Positions 44,564-57,529 of a DNA stretch of 64,000 nucleotides are shown here, in pieces (the first letter of the stretch is position 1; each line of letters begins with the position of its first letter). The stretch is from Aldrovandia affinis (taxonomy: Eukaryota > Chordata > Actinopteri > Notacanthiformes > Halosauridae), in NCBI GenBank assembly GCA_029706075.1, contig JAINUG010000192.1, forward strand, positions 1,096,001-1,160,000. The letters are read 5' to 3'. A program made the position numbers and the translations under genes. The notes under the pieces are model-generated. The model searched no databases and was not told the DNA's origin. It saw nothing but the letters and a program-made list of their open reading frames with translations.

Positions 44564-45900
44564 CACATATATCTGTAGTTTAGGGCAATTATTTTGATCC
44601 ATATACTTTGTTTTTAAACCTTAAACGAAAGCAAAAAATATTAATATTAATATTAATAATACAAAGCAATAGACTACAGCACACAAAAAAACACTGCAGG
44701 ACAAGAGAATTATACATCTATTGAGATAAACGGCAGCCCACTTATTCACACTGTAGAGATGGCAAAACAGAGGAGATGAGATTAGTGTGAGAGGGGTGAG
44801 GAAGGGGGAGGTGGGGAGATGGTGAGTTGGGGGGGGGGTGTTACAGGGCAGTGAAGTCATCACTGTGGTAAATGTCATGGAGAGCTGACTACACTTTCTG
44901 GTGGGGTAGTGGGGGGTTGGTAACACCTTCCTGCCATGATTTCTCCTACAGTCCTCCAAGAGGGCCTGGGATCACGTCTGACTGGGGGGGCATTTCAACA
45001 CCCATCCATCTTGAAGCCCAACCAACATACAGCTTTACCCCCGCTGTTGGCCCTCTCTCCTTCTGCCGCAGGCCCCATTGTTCTGGGCCACGGACCAACA
45101 TGCAATTAGTGTAGCAGCGTGTAATTAAGGCTAGTCTTGAAAACCCTGCTATTATCATTATACTGCTGGAGATGGGGGGAGCTTGGGAGGGCACAGCGGC
45201 AGGCACCAAAAAAACAGGGGCTACGATGGTCCCCTTGGCCTGAAGCTTCCCTGTGATTCGGACCTTGTTAAAAAATATGGGTTTTAAAAGACCTTGTGGC
45301 CACTGTCAGGCTACTTAACTCCCGTTGAGTGTGGAGTGAGGTTTGCATGCCAGCAGACAGCAGTCTGCATAGCAAGTCATAAAACCTGACCTGAACCTGG
45401 AGCCAAAGTTCCCTCTCTGGGCCTGTGAGAAGTTTTACTCCACTGGAGAGATGTAAGATGCTATCAGATCAACATAATAACATTGGACGGGACAACTATT
45501 TAATGCACAAGCTCTGCATCAAATGTTTTGATGAAAAGTAGGTGATTTCATATTTTCACTTTCTGATAAAAAAAGATTTAATATAAAATGGTCTTCGTGA
45601 TAATTTGCACAGTAATGGAACATGTATTCATAAATCCAGGCAGACATAAATACCCAATAACATTATATACTGTTTTGTCAATAAAATAATCAGACATTAA
45701 ATCAGGATCAAGACATGTGGTTAAATACAGCAGTCACAAAACCTTTCTTTTCGCGACATGGGTAGCACGTCACTTCCCGTTGAACGGTAATGACCGTGGT
45801 CTTAAAGCGGTCAGCCCACAAACGTTTTAAAATACTGTTCCTTTAAGCACGTCCCGGTCTGCCCATGTTGACTCAAGTGTAGGTTTTCAGTTCAAACTCC
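44564..45900. other. Non-coding upstream flank of tcf7l1
   Basis: No gene seen; short ATT and poly-G runs near 44.64 and 44.83 kb. Confidence 0.5.
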
Positions 45901-46743
45901 TCCTCTGTATTCTAATCAAGTTGTTCTCTTCCTCACTCACATTTGGGAGACCAAACCAACATATCTCCGCACTTATAGCTAAATGTGGAGAAACTTGCCT
46001 TTCCTCGAACGATAAAAGGGCTTTCGTTTTCGAAACCACCCTATTCAAATCTACTATCAATTATATTATGTTAATCAAGCTAACTATAACTGTTGGAATG
46101 CGGATAGTGGAAATTAGCATAGTAACTTCATTCCGACAGACACGAAACCAAGGGAAATTTAATAGCTAGCTTGCGAGCTAGGTGGCCGAGTATTGTCAAT
46201 CGTTCGTATGCGTTTTTCTTGCAAGCAGTAACGGCGCAAAACTTTGCAGTTTTTTGTTGTTCCTTAAAGAGATCTCTCTGAGCGGGAAATAAGAGAAAAC
46301 ACACGTATGGATTTTAATGGATGATTCTCGTGTCGGTTCCGTTTTTTCCTCGGTGTGGTTAGTTGTGAGTCGACCTCTTCGTGCAGGGAACACGACCGCC
46401 GTCGCTGCACCGCTCAGCGCTCTCTCCAACTCACCGCGAAGACGTGCGGGGCATACCTTGCAAATCTACGTGTAATATTGTGCACATTATTTGGATTTGT
46501 GTCGGTTATTTTATGGATTAATTGAAAGTGCATCCAGTTTTAGCAATGGGAAAATGGGAGGTTCGTGCTATGTATTTTAAATCGAGGATTTGAAACCGTG
46601 GAAGCTGAGACAAAAGTTTTGGAGTTTGAGCAAATCGGGCTGAAGGATTTCTTTTCTTTGGACTGTTAACGTAACGTACGGCGGATTGTATATATCAACA
46701 TTTTAGCTAGCGGGATTAACGTTCCGATTTATTTCTTTTCAAA
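45901..46743 (+). promoter_or_regulatory. tcf7l1: Presumed promoter and 5' UTR of tcf7l1
   Basis: Position directly upstream of the start codon, with CpG content rising at about 46.35-46.47 kb (GACCGCCGTCGCTGCACCGC). No TATA box stands out. The transcription start cannot be placed from sequence alone. Confidence 0.45.
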
Positions 46744-46929
46744 ATGCCACAACTAAACGGAGGCGGCGGGGACGATTTGGGAGCGAACGACGAGCTAATC
46801 TCCTTCAAAGACGAAGGGGAACAGGAGGAGAAAATATCTGAAAATGTGTCGGCCGAGAGGGATTTGGACGACGTTAAATCCTCTTTGGTAAACGAGTCGG
46901 AAAACAACAGCAGTTCGTCTGATTCTGAG
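46744..46929 (+). CDS. tcf7l1: tcf7l1 exon 1 (beta-catenin-binding domain)
   Basis: ATG in a favourable context (AAAATGC) opens 62 codons, [20 protein letters not shown] through [13 protein letters not shown], to the donor GAG|GTATGG. Phase 0. The start matches the universal MPQL start of the TCF family. Confidence 0.95.
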
Positions 46930-47358
46930 GTATGGACATATAGAGCTGTTTCCACTGCGTTACCGATCGATTGCTGCTGATTAATCCGTAACAAAAATCA
47001 CTTGACTAACAAGATCAATTGACAAAACTTATATTTTGCATGTTGTCTCCTTGTTGTTGCATGCAGCAAGCGGAGAGGCGCCCTCAACCAAGACCAGACC
47101 TAGAAAGTTACGAGAAGCACAGGCAATACTTTGCCGAAGGTAACAATCAACAGCCCTTTACTTTCTAGTTTTATTCCCTTGCCATTTGCACGTGTTTCTA
47201 CATGTTCTCACCTCTTCTCTCTCCTGTTAGCGTTAAGAAGACAGCAAGATGGAGGCTTTTTTAAGAGCCCCCACTACCCTGGCTATCCGTTTCTAATGAT
47301 CCCGGACCTAACCAACCACTACCTATCCAACGGATCCCTGTCTCCCAGCGCCAGGACG
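46744..47358 (+). CDS. tcf7l1: Transcription factor 7-like 1, coding exons 1-3 (gene continues beyond the window)
   Basis: Three plus-strand exons encode the N terminus of a TCF/LEF HMG-box factor, the nuclear DNA-binding partner of beta-catenin in Wnt signalling; TCF7L1 acts largely as a repressor until beta-catenin binds. Exon 1 carries the beta-catenin-binding domain (residues about 10-50), including D16-E17 at the expected position. Exons 2-3 give the linker ending [17 protein letters not shown]. The choice of TCF7L1 over TCF7L2 rests on [20 protein letters not shown] and [11 protein letters not shown] (TCF7L2 has FIMIPDL and a different linker) and on close similarity to remembered zebrafish Tcf7l1. 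Phases are consistent. The HMG box and C-terminal exons lie right of 64000. The a or b fish paralogue was not decided. Confidence 0.9.
47067..47139 (+). CDS. tcf7l1: tcf7l1 exon 2
   Basis: Acceptor GCATGCAG at 47059-47066 and donor GAAG|GTAACA. The 73 nt read [20 protein letters not shown] then YFAE and leave phase 1. The leading Gln is extra compared with the usual SE-AERRP junction. Confidence 0.92.
47231..47358 (+). CDS. tcf7l1: tcf7l1 exon 3
   Basis: Acceptor CTGTTAG at 47224-47230 and donor ACG|GTGAGT. The 128 nt complete the split Ala codon and read [20 protein letters not shown] then [20 protein letters not shown], ending RT in phase 0. The next expected exon (YLQMKWPLLDV) is not in the window. 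Confidence 0.94.
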
Positions 47359-48235
47359 GTGAGTGACATTTGGTTAGCTACGCAAATATTAGCTTCCTTC
47401 GGCGTCGATTTATTTGCACACACATTGGTCTTTGTTTGGCATGCTGGTTGCAGCCAATGCCAGATTCTCGATTGGCACACGTTTGCTGGAAAAGTTTCCA
47501 GTGTAGCGCGGAACACAGCGCCATATTCCTTCTGAATGTGGCCTCTCCGGCAGCAACCGGTCCTTTGTTCGTTTCGGAATGTCATTTTCTTCAGTTAGCA
47601 GCTGGTTAGCTTGCAATGCATGGCAGAGTATCAGCTAGCTATATATGTATGATCTGCTGGGAGTCATTCTGGACCGTTGCCACGTCACTGTGCTATTTTA
47701 ATGTATACGTGCGGTTGTTTGTGGGGGAAACAGACCAACAAAACAGGAGAAAGTTTTACAACTCCCATATCCCTCGAATGACAGAAGTATCGGTTTTACA
47801 TGCGCGCGGTTTTCTGCTTACTTGCTAAATAATTGAATGCACAAATTCTCGGATGCAAGCTAGTCGCATTGCAGAAGTACGCTGGTGACACTGATATGTT
47901 ATTTTTTATAGCCAATCTCTGCTATTTATTTTGCTGTTCTCTCTTGAATTTAGTTTTCAAGGTGCATCCCCTTTCGCAGGACTCGGAAATCCTCACCACA
48001 AGTTTCTGGTGCCGTTCTGTCTTTTTGACTTGTGGGTACTTGAAATGCTTGCTTTAAACTCGGGACTCCGGAGATTTGAGACCTTGCACTATGTACACAA
48101 TTAATTGTGTATTATGATAACAACGGGGCCACTATAGACACTTGGGCTGGAAACGTGCCCAGACAGCTAGCTAGAGTTCATCCGTCCTTTTGTTAGCTTG
48201 CCGGAGGAATTTTGCTGTCTCCTCTAGCTAACGTG

Positions 48236-48270
48236 AGCTAGCTAGCTAGCTAGCTAGCTAGTTAGACTTC
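48236..48270. repeat. (AGCT)n/(GCTA)n palindromic tetranucleotide repeat
   Basis: About eight GCTA units; the unit is self-complementary as AGCT. Confidence 0.9.
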
Positions 48271-51200
48271 TCTCTTGTCCATTGCGTTAGCTAGCTAATG
48301 CTGAGGTACAAAATGAGTAGTTGACATTGACAGTTTTCCTTTTGTTTGCTTTGCAATTGACTATTTTTGTTAGTGAATTGATAAACGGCTAGCACTGCTG
48401 GTGATATGGATGTAGGACAATTTGTCAGAGCAGTCGATAGAACTGTTTGAAACCCGCTTTAGGTGCTTGGTTGAGACAAGACAACGTAGCTTCAGTGAGC
48501 AAGTCATTGAAAGCGTGTTGTTGCTATTGTACAGACCGGCGCTGTGTATTGTTGCACTGCTACGACAGCCGAACTAGACAAATATCCATGTCTAGGGTCA
48601 GTTAACACGTTGCCAACAATAATTGCAGAAATTATAATGACAGTCAAGCTCTGATAGTGTACGCTTGCAGTGCATGTATAAATGAAGTACCGGACTAACA
48701 ATAAGACCTGGAATGGGCCTAACGCTCGCATGCAGCCATTGACAGATTGGGGTCACGGGTTGTTCCGATACTACTTTGGTGCTTTTGTAATTGCATTTCT
48801 TGCGGACGCTGACCTATCTATTTGTCAGAAAATATATGAAGTAAAAAGTGTATGCAATACAGGGGTTTGTTTTTCTCCGCCCAATTTTGGTTTAGTTGCA
48901 TCACCTCACATTAATTTGTCAAATTATATTGCAATATTTGAACATGACATCAAATGCATTTGAATACATGTGCATAGTTGTGTGGCTTTGTGCCTAAAGT
49001 TGCAGCCCTGTAATGCAGAGAAAAAAAGGAAAATAGACCAAACAAATTAGTCAAAGGGAGTGTGTCATCTCTCAACAGGGAAAGCGGGTGTTGCAACAAT
49101 TAGATCCCTTTGAAACAATGCAGCAGGGATCAGTGCCCTTGGAATAATGAGCTCTCACCAAGTAACAGCTGTTTCAATGACATTTTACGATAGTCAACCT
49201 CTGATAGCTTCATAAGCTCAAGAATGATCAGACTTTATGCACTGCATTGGAGTATGCATATATAGCAGGACTAACTGATGCCCGGGAGAGGAAAGCAGGA
49301 CCAGCTGAACATTATCCAGTAAAACGAAGTATGTGATTATCCAATATGCAATTATAGGGAGTTCACCACAGTTTTACAGCAAGGATGGGAGCAGCTTCTG
49401 ATTAGCAGGCTAGTACAGTGTTGAGCTGGATATACAAGTGTAAAATGATGAACTGATTTGAACTGGATGTTTTTTTTAATAGTAATACATTGGCGACATA
49501 AGGTGTGTGGTCTTAAAAAAATGTTATAACCTAGCACTCAACACTGATTCTACGAGGGGATAAGTTAAGTTAACGATGATCCTAGCCATCTTGCCACTGT
49601 ATAGAAAGGCACAGCCTTCTGTGTCATTTACGATGATGGATTTATGTTGTCAAGCCAATATACACCTTTCAGATTCAGCCCCTTTGAGAATAATTTCATC
49701 CCTTCTCTCAAAGCCCCCCACACACACCTACACACCTCCCTGTAAACTCATCTTAATTACAGAGGCATTAGCCACCTTTGTTCTTCAGCATAGGTACTTG
49801 ATGGCTTCATTGTAGGTCTCTGCTGGAAACTCATTAACCTGATGGCTGCCCCCCCAAGGACCCAGATACCTGCGGATTCTCCTGTAGAGAATGGTGACCT
49901 CTGGTTTTCTGTTCTGGATCTAAAATGTGTTGGGTATCCATACCTTCTAGTGCCCGGAGTGTGTTGGAGATGACCAGTAAGCTCACGCAACATCTTACAA
50001 AGTTGTATTTCCACTCAGTTTTCAACTGGTTTCTTTGGCTTCGGTGCTTTCCGTCCGCAGTGCCTGAAGATTATTAGAAAAGTAATAAAGTTTTTGCAAG
50101 TGTTGAGCATTACCCCCAGAATTAACGTCACCTATAAAGATTGTTTCTGGTTCCATTTTAATATCCCTGTTATGACATTTTGTGTGGACTATGCATAGAA
50201 CTGTATCATGTGTCTCCTGTGAATTTATTGGGAGTCATAAATTCAATAAACTCATTTTGAACATGGATATCATATGTTGAGAGCATTTGTTGGCTCTTGG
50301 TTTTAAATGCCAAGACTGTTTTAGTAGGTAGGTTTAATTGTCAGGACATTGCCTTGCGTGTCTCCTTTGTCTTGACAATAGTCGTCTTTGTTGGAGTGGA
50401 AATCGGTGTAGACCAACTGTGGAAGCATTTTTTTCAGAATCTCAGGGTTATCACATTTTTCATTGCGTAAGTGTTTCACCCGGTGCTGGGTTCTGTCTTT
50501 TCAGGGAGCTTTAGATTAAGGGTTCTGTGGTTTGAGATTTTGTAGTTTCACGGTTTTGTAAATCCAGGCTTCTGTCGCTTCAGGGTTTGTGCTTGCATTA
50601 AAAAACACTTGTTTTTTAATGCTTTTAATCGTTTTTTTAAAAACCATTTAATGCAGTGACATGAATGTTTTTTTTTTTCCGAAGCACACAGTCTCCTTCT
50701 TAACACCATAACTGTCACCGGCCAGTCGCCGGGCCGTCTACATCACATTGCACGTTCTCCTTTAAATATCGCGGAAATGTACCCAAAATATGGACTTGTG
50801 TTATATGCACAGATTGGGTGGAATCTCGTATTTTCAACAATGCATGCAATTCACGTCAACTGCAATGTTGCAAAAGAAACCCTGTCCTGATTCAAGGTGG
50901 GGCACTCCAGGAGAATAGCTGCTCCTTACCTTTGGTGAAGCCTAGAAGTCCCAAAACATGACAGATCGTTGATAATGTGGGCATCCTGATCACCGTAAGG
51001 GTCTAACGAACAAAAGTGGTGACCCTGTTTTGTCACAGAGCAAGCAAAATTGAGAGAGTGCCAATATTTTCTGTGCTTCATATTGCCAACAACAACAACA
51101 ACAAAGATGTCATTCCCCTGGGTCTACAAGATATGTAGGTATGTTTCACATAGGAACGTTTTGTATCCTTGCAATGGTAAATCTTAGCTACAGAATAAGC

Positions 51201-51512
51201 CCATGCCCATCATTCTCCGATAAGTATTGGCCAAACAAACCCCCCTGAATGGCAACCAGCGCCACCAGTAATATGGTAATGTGGCATGAACCTGGGGCAC
51301 ATTGATACTACTTCACCCTCCATATATGCTGAAATGTGTCTATGGTTCTATCCAATGGGTTATCCTTTTCAACGATATAAGGGTTCCTTTCGTTTGCATT
51401 TGCTATCGTGAATGTGCTGTGCGCACATCGTGATGCTAATGAAGACGCACGTGATTGAAGAGAATGCACAGACTTCAGAGTTTTAGAAAACAATACTTTT
51501 CTCTTAGTTTAT

Positions 51513-51698
51513 TTGGATTTATTATTTGGTTTTACAATACCAAGCGCCCAAAGAAGGCCAGGATCTTGTTTACGACCGCTGAGTAGCTACCAATCAGCTA
51601 GGCGGAAGTGCCGGCTCTGCCACCAGAAGACACCTATCAAGTTCATGTCCTGTGACAGAGACTGCCTCAATGACTGGTACAAACAAAATAACCTATAG
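51513..51698 (+). pseudogene. Possible piggyBac-type C-terminal zinc-binding relic (weak)
   Basis: A plus-strand frame ends ARRKCRLCHQKTPIKFMSCD then RDCLNDWYKQ. The Cys spacing and the CxxC...C...DW ending resemble the C-terminal cysteine domain of piggyBac-derived transposases. No upstream DDE domain or terminal repeats were found. Confidence 0.25.
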
Positions 51699-52304
51699 CT
51701 TTGCTGTGTTGTCTGACAAAAGAATAGCAGTTGCAGTTTTTCTTGTTTTGAAAAGTTGATAATGGTAAATGCCTGTTGGTTACTTTTTTGCCATTGGAAA
51801 CAAAACAAAAATGATCTTGCTATCCAATTCTTTGGTTTGACTTTGGTGTCTCATAGGCAACAACATGGTTGTAGTGGGAGTCACAATTGTTGTCCAAGTG
51901 ATTTGTGCCACTTGGAGACATTCGGGGACACTTGCTATCACATTAGTATCTGTTTTGTGAGCAAACTAACAATCCATAATGGTTTGGGAGATGGAAACAG
52001 GTTTAATCATAAAAATGTTTTAGTGTGTTTCCCAGTATCACAGAAGTGAATAGAATTCATTGGGCAAATTTGGCCACCTTGGACAGGTTTTGGGACACTG
52101 AGACCACTGGTGACACCACTCGCTAAAAGGCCTCTTGTTCTGAGTCCTTGGGTCTAGAAGTCTGTTTTGCACAGACTTAGTTGACATATTGGACAAGGCA
52201 TGCACAGGCACAGAAAATAATCCACAGGTATATCATGAATTGTGACTAATTTATTGCTTTTCAAACATGAGGTTCTACACAAAAACTATAAAAGCCTACT
52301 TTAT

Positions 52305-52592
52305 TAAGAACATAAGAATACATAATGAGGAGAACTGGCAGTTCACCCCATGTAGGCTCGTCATGTATGTTTGATCTTAGGTCCTTTGGAATGTGTTGTG
52401 TCCACATGCTATTTGACACACCCCTATAAACTACAATGTTCTTCGTTTCAAATTATACCAAATGTAGGCATGTGGCCATCACAGTTCTTGAGCTATGAAC
52501 TGTTATATTTGGGCTATAAGAATACATAATGACGAGAACGGGCAGTTCAGCCCATCTAGGCTTGTCATGTCCTAATCTAAAGAGCTTTGAAC
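52305..52592 (+). repeat. Two short pieces of a dispersed fish repeat
   Basis: AGAATACATAATGAGGAGAA at about 52315 and AGAATACATAATGACGAGAA at about 52519, each followed by GTAGGCTCGTCATG or CTAGGCTTGTCATG. They match the start of the repeat inside the relic at 31995. Confidence 0.6.
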
Positions 52593-55500
52593 AGTTATAT
52601 TTGGGTATAGCCGTGAATGCACAAAATAGGGGGCGACTGGTTACATTGCAAGGGTGTTTTTCTTTTTCTTTTTTTAAAGGCTAACTTTTTATTTCATTCT
52701 GCTATAAGATTATAACAAATACATTTACAAATGCAGTCCATGACAACTTTAAAAGTTGTCCTTGAAGGCCCTGGAACATTTGTTTGAATTTTGCATGAGA
52801 AACACTGGATGCCTGTAGTTTCATCACCTGCTGTTACTTTTTGGCAGCAGTTTTGCTTCTCCCCCCCGCCTCCCCCCTTTACTTGGGGGTGCTGCCAGCA
52901 TAGCTCCCAGCGCTTTTTCTAAAACGCACTTCATGATGGCACAAATCTGGTTATTACTTCAAACTTGCATAATCAAGTACCAACAGGAGCTAGCATGACA
53001 TTTACTGATGGAGTCATTCAGTGCCTCTTGTGAAAATGGCGATAACAAGGCCCACTACCCCGCCTCACTGACACACTTACCAGGGAAAAGGAATTAATTT
53101 CAATGTGATATCAACAGACCTCAAGTCACTTATTTTTATTTGCAACCAAACGAAACTAATGTTACATAATAACTATACAAACGTAACTTCTTAAACAACT
53201 TGTTGAAATTCGAAGCACGCCACAAAGCCTGAGTGAATGAGTGAGTTAGCTAGACGAGGGTGGCCCCACAAGTTTTCTATGACTGCGGGTTTTGGGAAGG
53301 CTTAGCAGGCTAACTAACCTATTTAGAAAGTATTTCTATAGACGGTTAGCTAGCAAGCAAATCACCTGATCAGACGGGCACATTCATTAAAAACGAACGT
53401 TGGTCCGTCCAACCTCCGAAATAAAGTTAAGTGCCTTAAAATTGTACAAAAACTGCTCGCTGGCAGGCCGTAGATGCATCATCTGTTGTTGTTTATTCTT
53501 ATTTTTCCACAATGGTGCTGCTCCGGACCTGGTGTCCCGGTGGAATTGTCGGGGAAGCTCCTTAAACTCTCGTCTCTTGTTGCGTTACACATTGGACGCA
53601 CTTGTGGAAAGTAATTTGATACAGAGGGCGGACTTCTCTTTTTGTGTAAGTGTGAAAGGTCAACATTTTAGTGACCCCTGTAATAATCCTGCAGTGACGG
53701 CGCTTACCTCAGCAGAGCATTGTGGTGAAAACAAAAGCAGTTATAGAAGGAGGGGGCCTGATCCATACTTTTAGCCAAAATAGGAAAGTCATGTTTGAGC
53801 ACAAGAACTAGAATGATTTCATCTACCGAAACCCCTATAAATGGTCAATTTCGGCTGAAAAATACCACAGAAAAGAAATAACACTCCAAATAAACGGGGG
53901 AAGTGCAGACAGACCCTTGACTTGCTCTGTCAATCAACAGGCCCCTGTTAGAATAAGTAGCTGGACAATGGCTGGCATGCCTTGGGTATTTACAGGGAGT
54001 GAGTTTAAGCGGTCTGTTAGCCCCTGACAAAACGCTTACAGAACTGCCCACAGAAACACTGTTCCAAATCAAATATTAGGCTCTGGAAAGCCGGACTTGT
54101 CATTCGATACAACTCTCAACTCTGCTGTAAACAAAGCTTTTTACTGCCCTTTTTGTCAGTCAGGTTTGACTCAGCTGTTTGCAGCTAAATGTCATTATTT
54201 GAGATGTGAGACAATGGGAGAGAGAAATGGGATGGGGGGGGTGGGGTTATCTGAATGCCTGTTTTATACAAGTAAATTGAATAACCATGGTCATCTGCTG
54301 TTTGTGTGGTGGTGTTTTGTTTTTTGTTTTTTTTTGTGGGGTTGCAAGGTCTGCAGTAGTGTTTAGCGCTTGTGAGGCTTGTTCAGTTTCACTGTAAAGG
54401 TAGCGGTGAGCTTCCTGCGAATCAGAGCCAGATGTGTTCTTGTTGCAGTTATATTGCCGTTATCTTAATGAGCTGCCTCTCTTATTTTCATCATCATTTT
54501 GGGGTTTGTGTTTTATTTTTTATTTTTAAAATGTTTTACCAGCTGGTGCTGCAGGGATTAATGGCTCCACAGAAAACAAGTTTCCTAGTTTATGTTGGCC
54601 CTGTTGCATATCATTAAAGTGTTTACAAATGTAAAGTAAAATAAAATGTAAAGTTTCCATGGCAAACATAAGCCCCAGAAAGTTGACGGGTGCATATAAA
54701 ATTGCATATAAACCCTTTAACTAGCACGCAGCCCATAGCGTGTGCTTGGACTTAACTTCACTGTGTAACTTCATAATCTCCGGGACAAACTCGGATAGGT
54801 AATTTGTGATATGGGGGGTTGTCAGTGCGGCTAAAGATTCAAGAACGAAAAACCCAGCAGCCGTGTCTAATTGTGCTCCTGATGAAAGTGTAGCGAATTA
54901 ATTTAAGGAAAGAAAAACACGGCTCACCTTCAATAAAGGTTACGTTACATCTGTTGCGTTTAGTCACGATTCGCTGCCTCGTTTGATTGTCGCCACCTTA
55001 TCGAACTCTTAATGTGACGTACCGTCCGTTTTAGTACAGTGTCTAAATATCATGTGATACAAAACAGATGCGTAACAGTTCATACCTGCGATTGCTGACT
55101 GCACATGTGCTGCTTGTCCGTGGCAGTAACTGACGGGTATGAAGTGGAGAACGGAAGGAGAACCCAGTTTGATGGAGGTGATTTTCTGATCCCCTTTTGG
55201 CCCTGAATGCCCTGCAGGCATAAACAAAAGACAAAAAGGCCTGCTTTGTATTCCTCCGCATACAATTTTGAGGCTGTGTGTTTAAATATTTCATTGTTAG
55301 GGTGTTTCTTTTTTTAGCCGCTTTAAAGGGAAAACAAAGGCACATGTGAATGAACTGTACACCCGGCGTTTAGAGTACCTGTCTGCCCGTACGTAGGAAC
55401 ATAAGCACGACCGTGCATCGAGCGGACGGCGGGTTTGACTTGCGACTAAGGTTGGATAGAGAGGAGTATGGGTTCAGCATGAGGGGGTGCGTGTTGTTTA

Positions 55501-56106
55501 CCGCATCGCCGAGAGGAGTGGGCGAGGGTCACGTCTGCAGGCCCAAACATTACGAGTACACAAAGGCTTAAGAGCGTGAGCAGATCTGTGCGCCTGTGTG
55601 TGTGGGCGCTTATGTGCGCCTGTGTGTGTGGGCGCTTCGTGTGTCTGCTCGTGTGCGCCTGCATGGCCTGTGTGCAGAGACACCTTTCTGTGCCAGTCCT
55701 TGACTATTGTCTCGTGCAGCCCTGGCTGTCAGTCACGGTGATTGGTGCCTTTTCTGTAAAGGGGTCTTAGAACTGTTGAGGGGCAACTGTGTGGGGACAG
55801 GACTGTGGGTTGATGGTCCTTGACCTACCTTGACATTCTGTAACACCTACTTAGAGGAAATCTACTCCCTAATTACACGCTCGTAACGTGTGTCCGTGTT
55901 TGTAACGTGCGTCAGTGCGTGTGGATCTCTCCTTTATCGGCGCTCCGTCGGTTGTGGCATGTGCGAGAGGTGAGAGAGGACTGAGAGTAAACGGTGGGGC
56001 TGTCTGTCTGTCTGTCTGAAAGGATCTGTCCGATCCTCCCACATAAACAAACTGCGCTCGGGAAGCTGACGTCTCAACACACAACCCTGTCTCTACACAC
56101 ACTCCG

Positions 56107-56335
56107 TGTTCAGAGAGCGAGGGAGGGAGGGAAAATTGAGGGAGAGGGGGTGGGGGAGGGGAGAGGGATGGAGGGGGGGAGAGAGAGAGAGAGAGAGAGG
56201 GAGTGAGGGAACAGAAAATGAATGGAGAGGGGGATTAAAGGGCAGAGTGCAGGTAGAAGAAATGGAGAGAGAGAGGAAGAGGCCGAGGGAGGTGGAGAGG
56301 AGAAGCGAGAGGGAGGGGGAGAAAGAGAGAGGCTC
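56107..56335 (+). repeat. Long polypurine (GA-rich) tract
   Basis: About 230 nt almost free of pyrimidines on the plus strand, mixed GGGA and GAGA repeats. Confidence 0.9.
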
Positions 56336-56571
56336 CCTCATGGCCACAGTAGGGACATTGTCCACGTTTTTTGGTCTGGGCCACATTCCCGCTGCGCCCG
56401 CCGATGAAGGAAACCTGAAAAGGACTGTGTAAATGTCATCCCGAAAGCAGCATGTTAACCTGGCTCCGGAGCACACATTCTTTCATTTCCTGCCTTACTG
56501 TGTTTCTGCTCTCTTGCTGCCGGGGCACGTTACACAAATCGAAATGCATTTAAAAGCTCTGTACGATCGAC

Positions 56572-56596
56572 TTTTTTTTTTTTTTTTTTTTTTTTT
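56572..56596. repeat. Poly-T run
   Basis: 25 consecutive T. Confidence 0.95.
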
Positions 56597-57529
56597 CTCT
56601 CTCTTCTTCTTCTAAACTTTTATTTTTAGACCATTTTCTAAGAACGCCGTGTTACGAGGTGAAAGTGAGTGAGCGAGGGTTGAGAAAGCGACTTGTGCAG
56701 AAATGCCGATTACACCATTTCTGCAAAGTCACAGTCTGCTCATCGTCCTTCCGAAGAATTCCATTGAGTGCCCTGCGAGAAAAGGGAGAAGAGGCTAAAA
56801 GGAAGTCGTGCCTTTTTAAAAAGGAGGCGTGCATTGGCACGCCGCGAAGTGGTTCTCCTTGTCCTTGAGTAAAAGATTACAATCGTGAGATAAATCTCCT
56901 CTCTGGTCTGCGCTGAGCAGCGTGATGCTGATGCTTGATTGAGGGCTGTGGTTGACACTGTCAAAGTTACTCTTGCGGAGTGGGGTTTCACAGTGGGGTT
57001 TCACGGCCGTAACGGGACTGATTTCTCCGTGTGAGTGAAGGGAAAATCTCCACGCTGCGTATATATCGCTCCCGAGTGTTATGCATTTTTAACGTCTCGA
57101 GCCTGTGGCTTTTCGTCCAACGTAGACGCGCACCCTTGAATGCACGTCGTGTTCGCCAGACGGGTGGTCAGTGCCCGTAACGTGACCGAGAACAAAGTCC
57201 TCTTGCCCTCAAATATTTAATGCACGGTACAAAAACAATGAACAATGTTTATGAAACACACACTAACGCCGACGATGACAATATGCAGAAACGTATACAC
57301 GAGAAGTGGAAAATGACATCAACGACCACATTGGGTAAGGCCGTCATTCTGTCACGAAGTATTAGCGTCTGTGCTCTTGCACGCTATATCCGGAAGATGG
57401 AGTGCAAATATTTACAGATACGAACTTCCTAGACTTAATCTAAAATTCTGCGGTGTGGAAATCCAGTAAAGTTGCCACCGAATGATTTATATGCGTGTTA
57501 ATAGTTTCAGTATTGAGTAGGCGCCGTGG

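Noticed and set aside
56093..56476. 127-codon Ser/Leu-rich minus-strand frame
   Set aside because: Translation of the polypyrimidine complement of a GA-rich tract.
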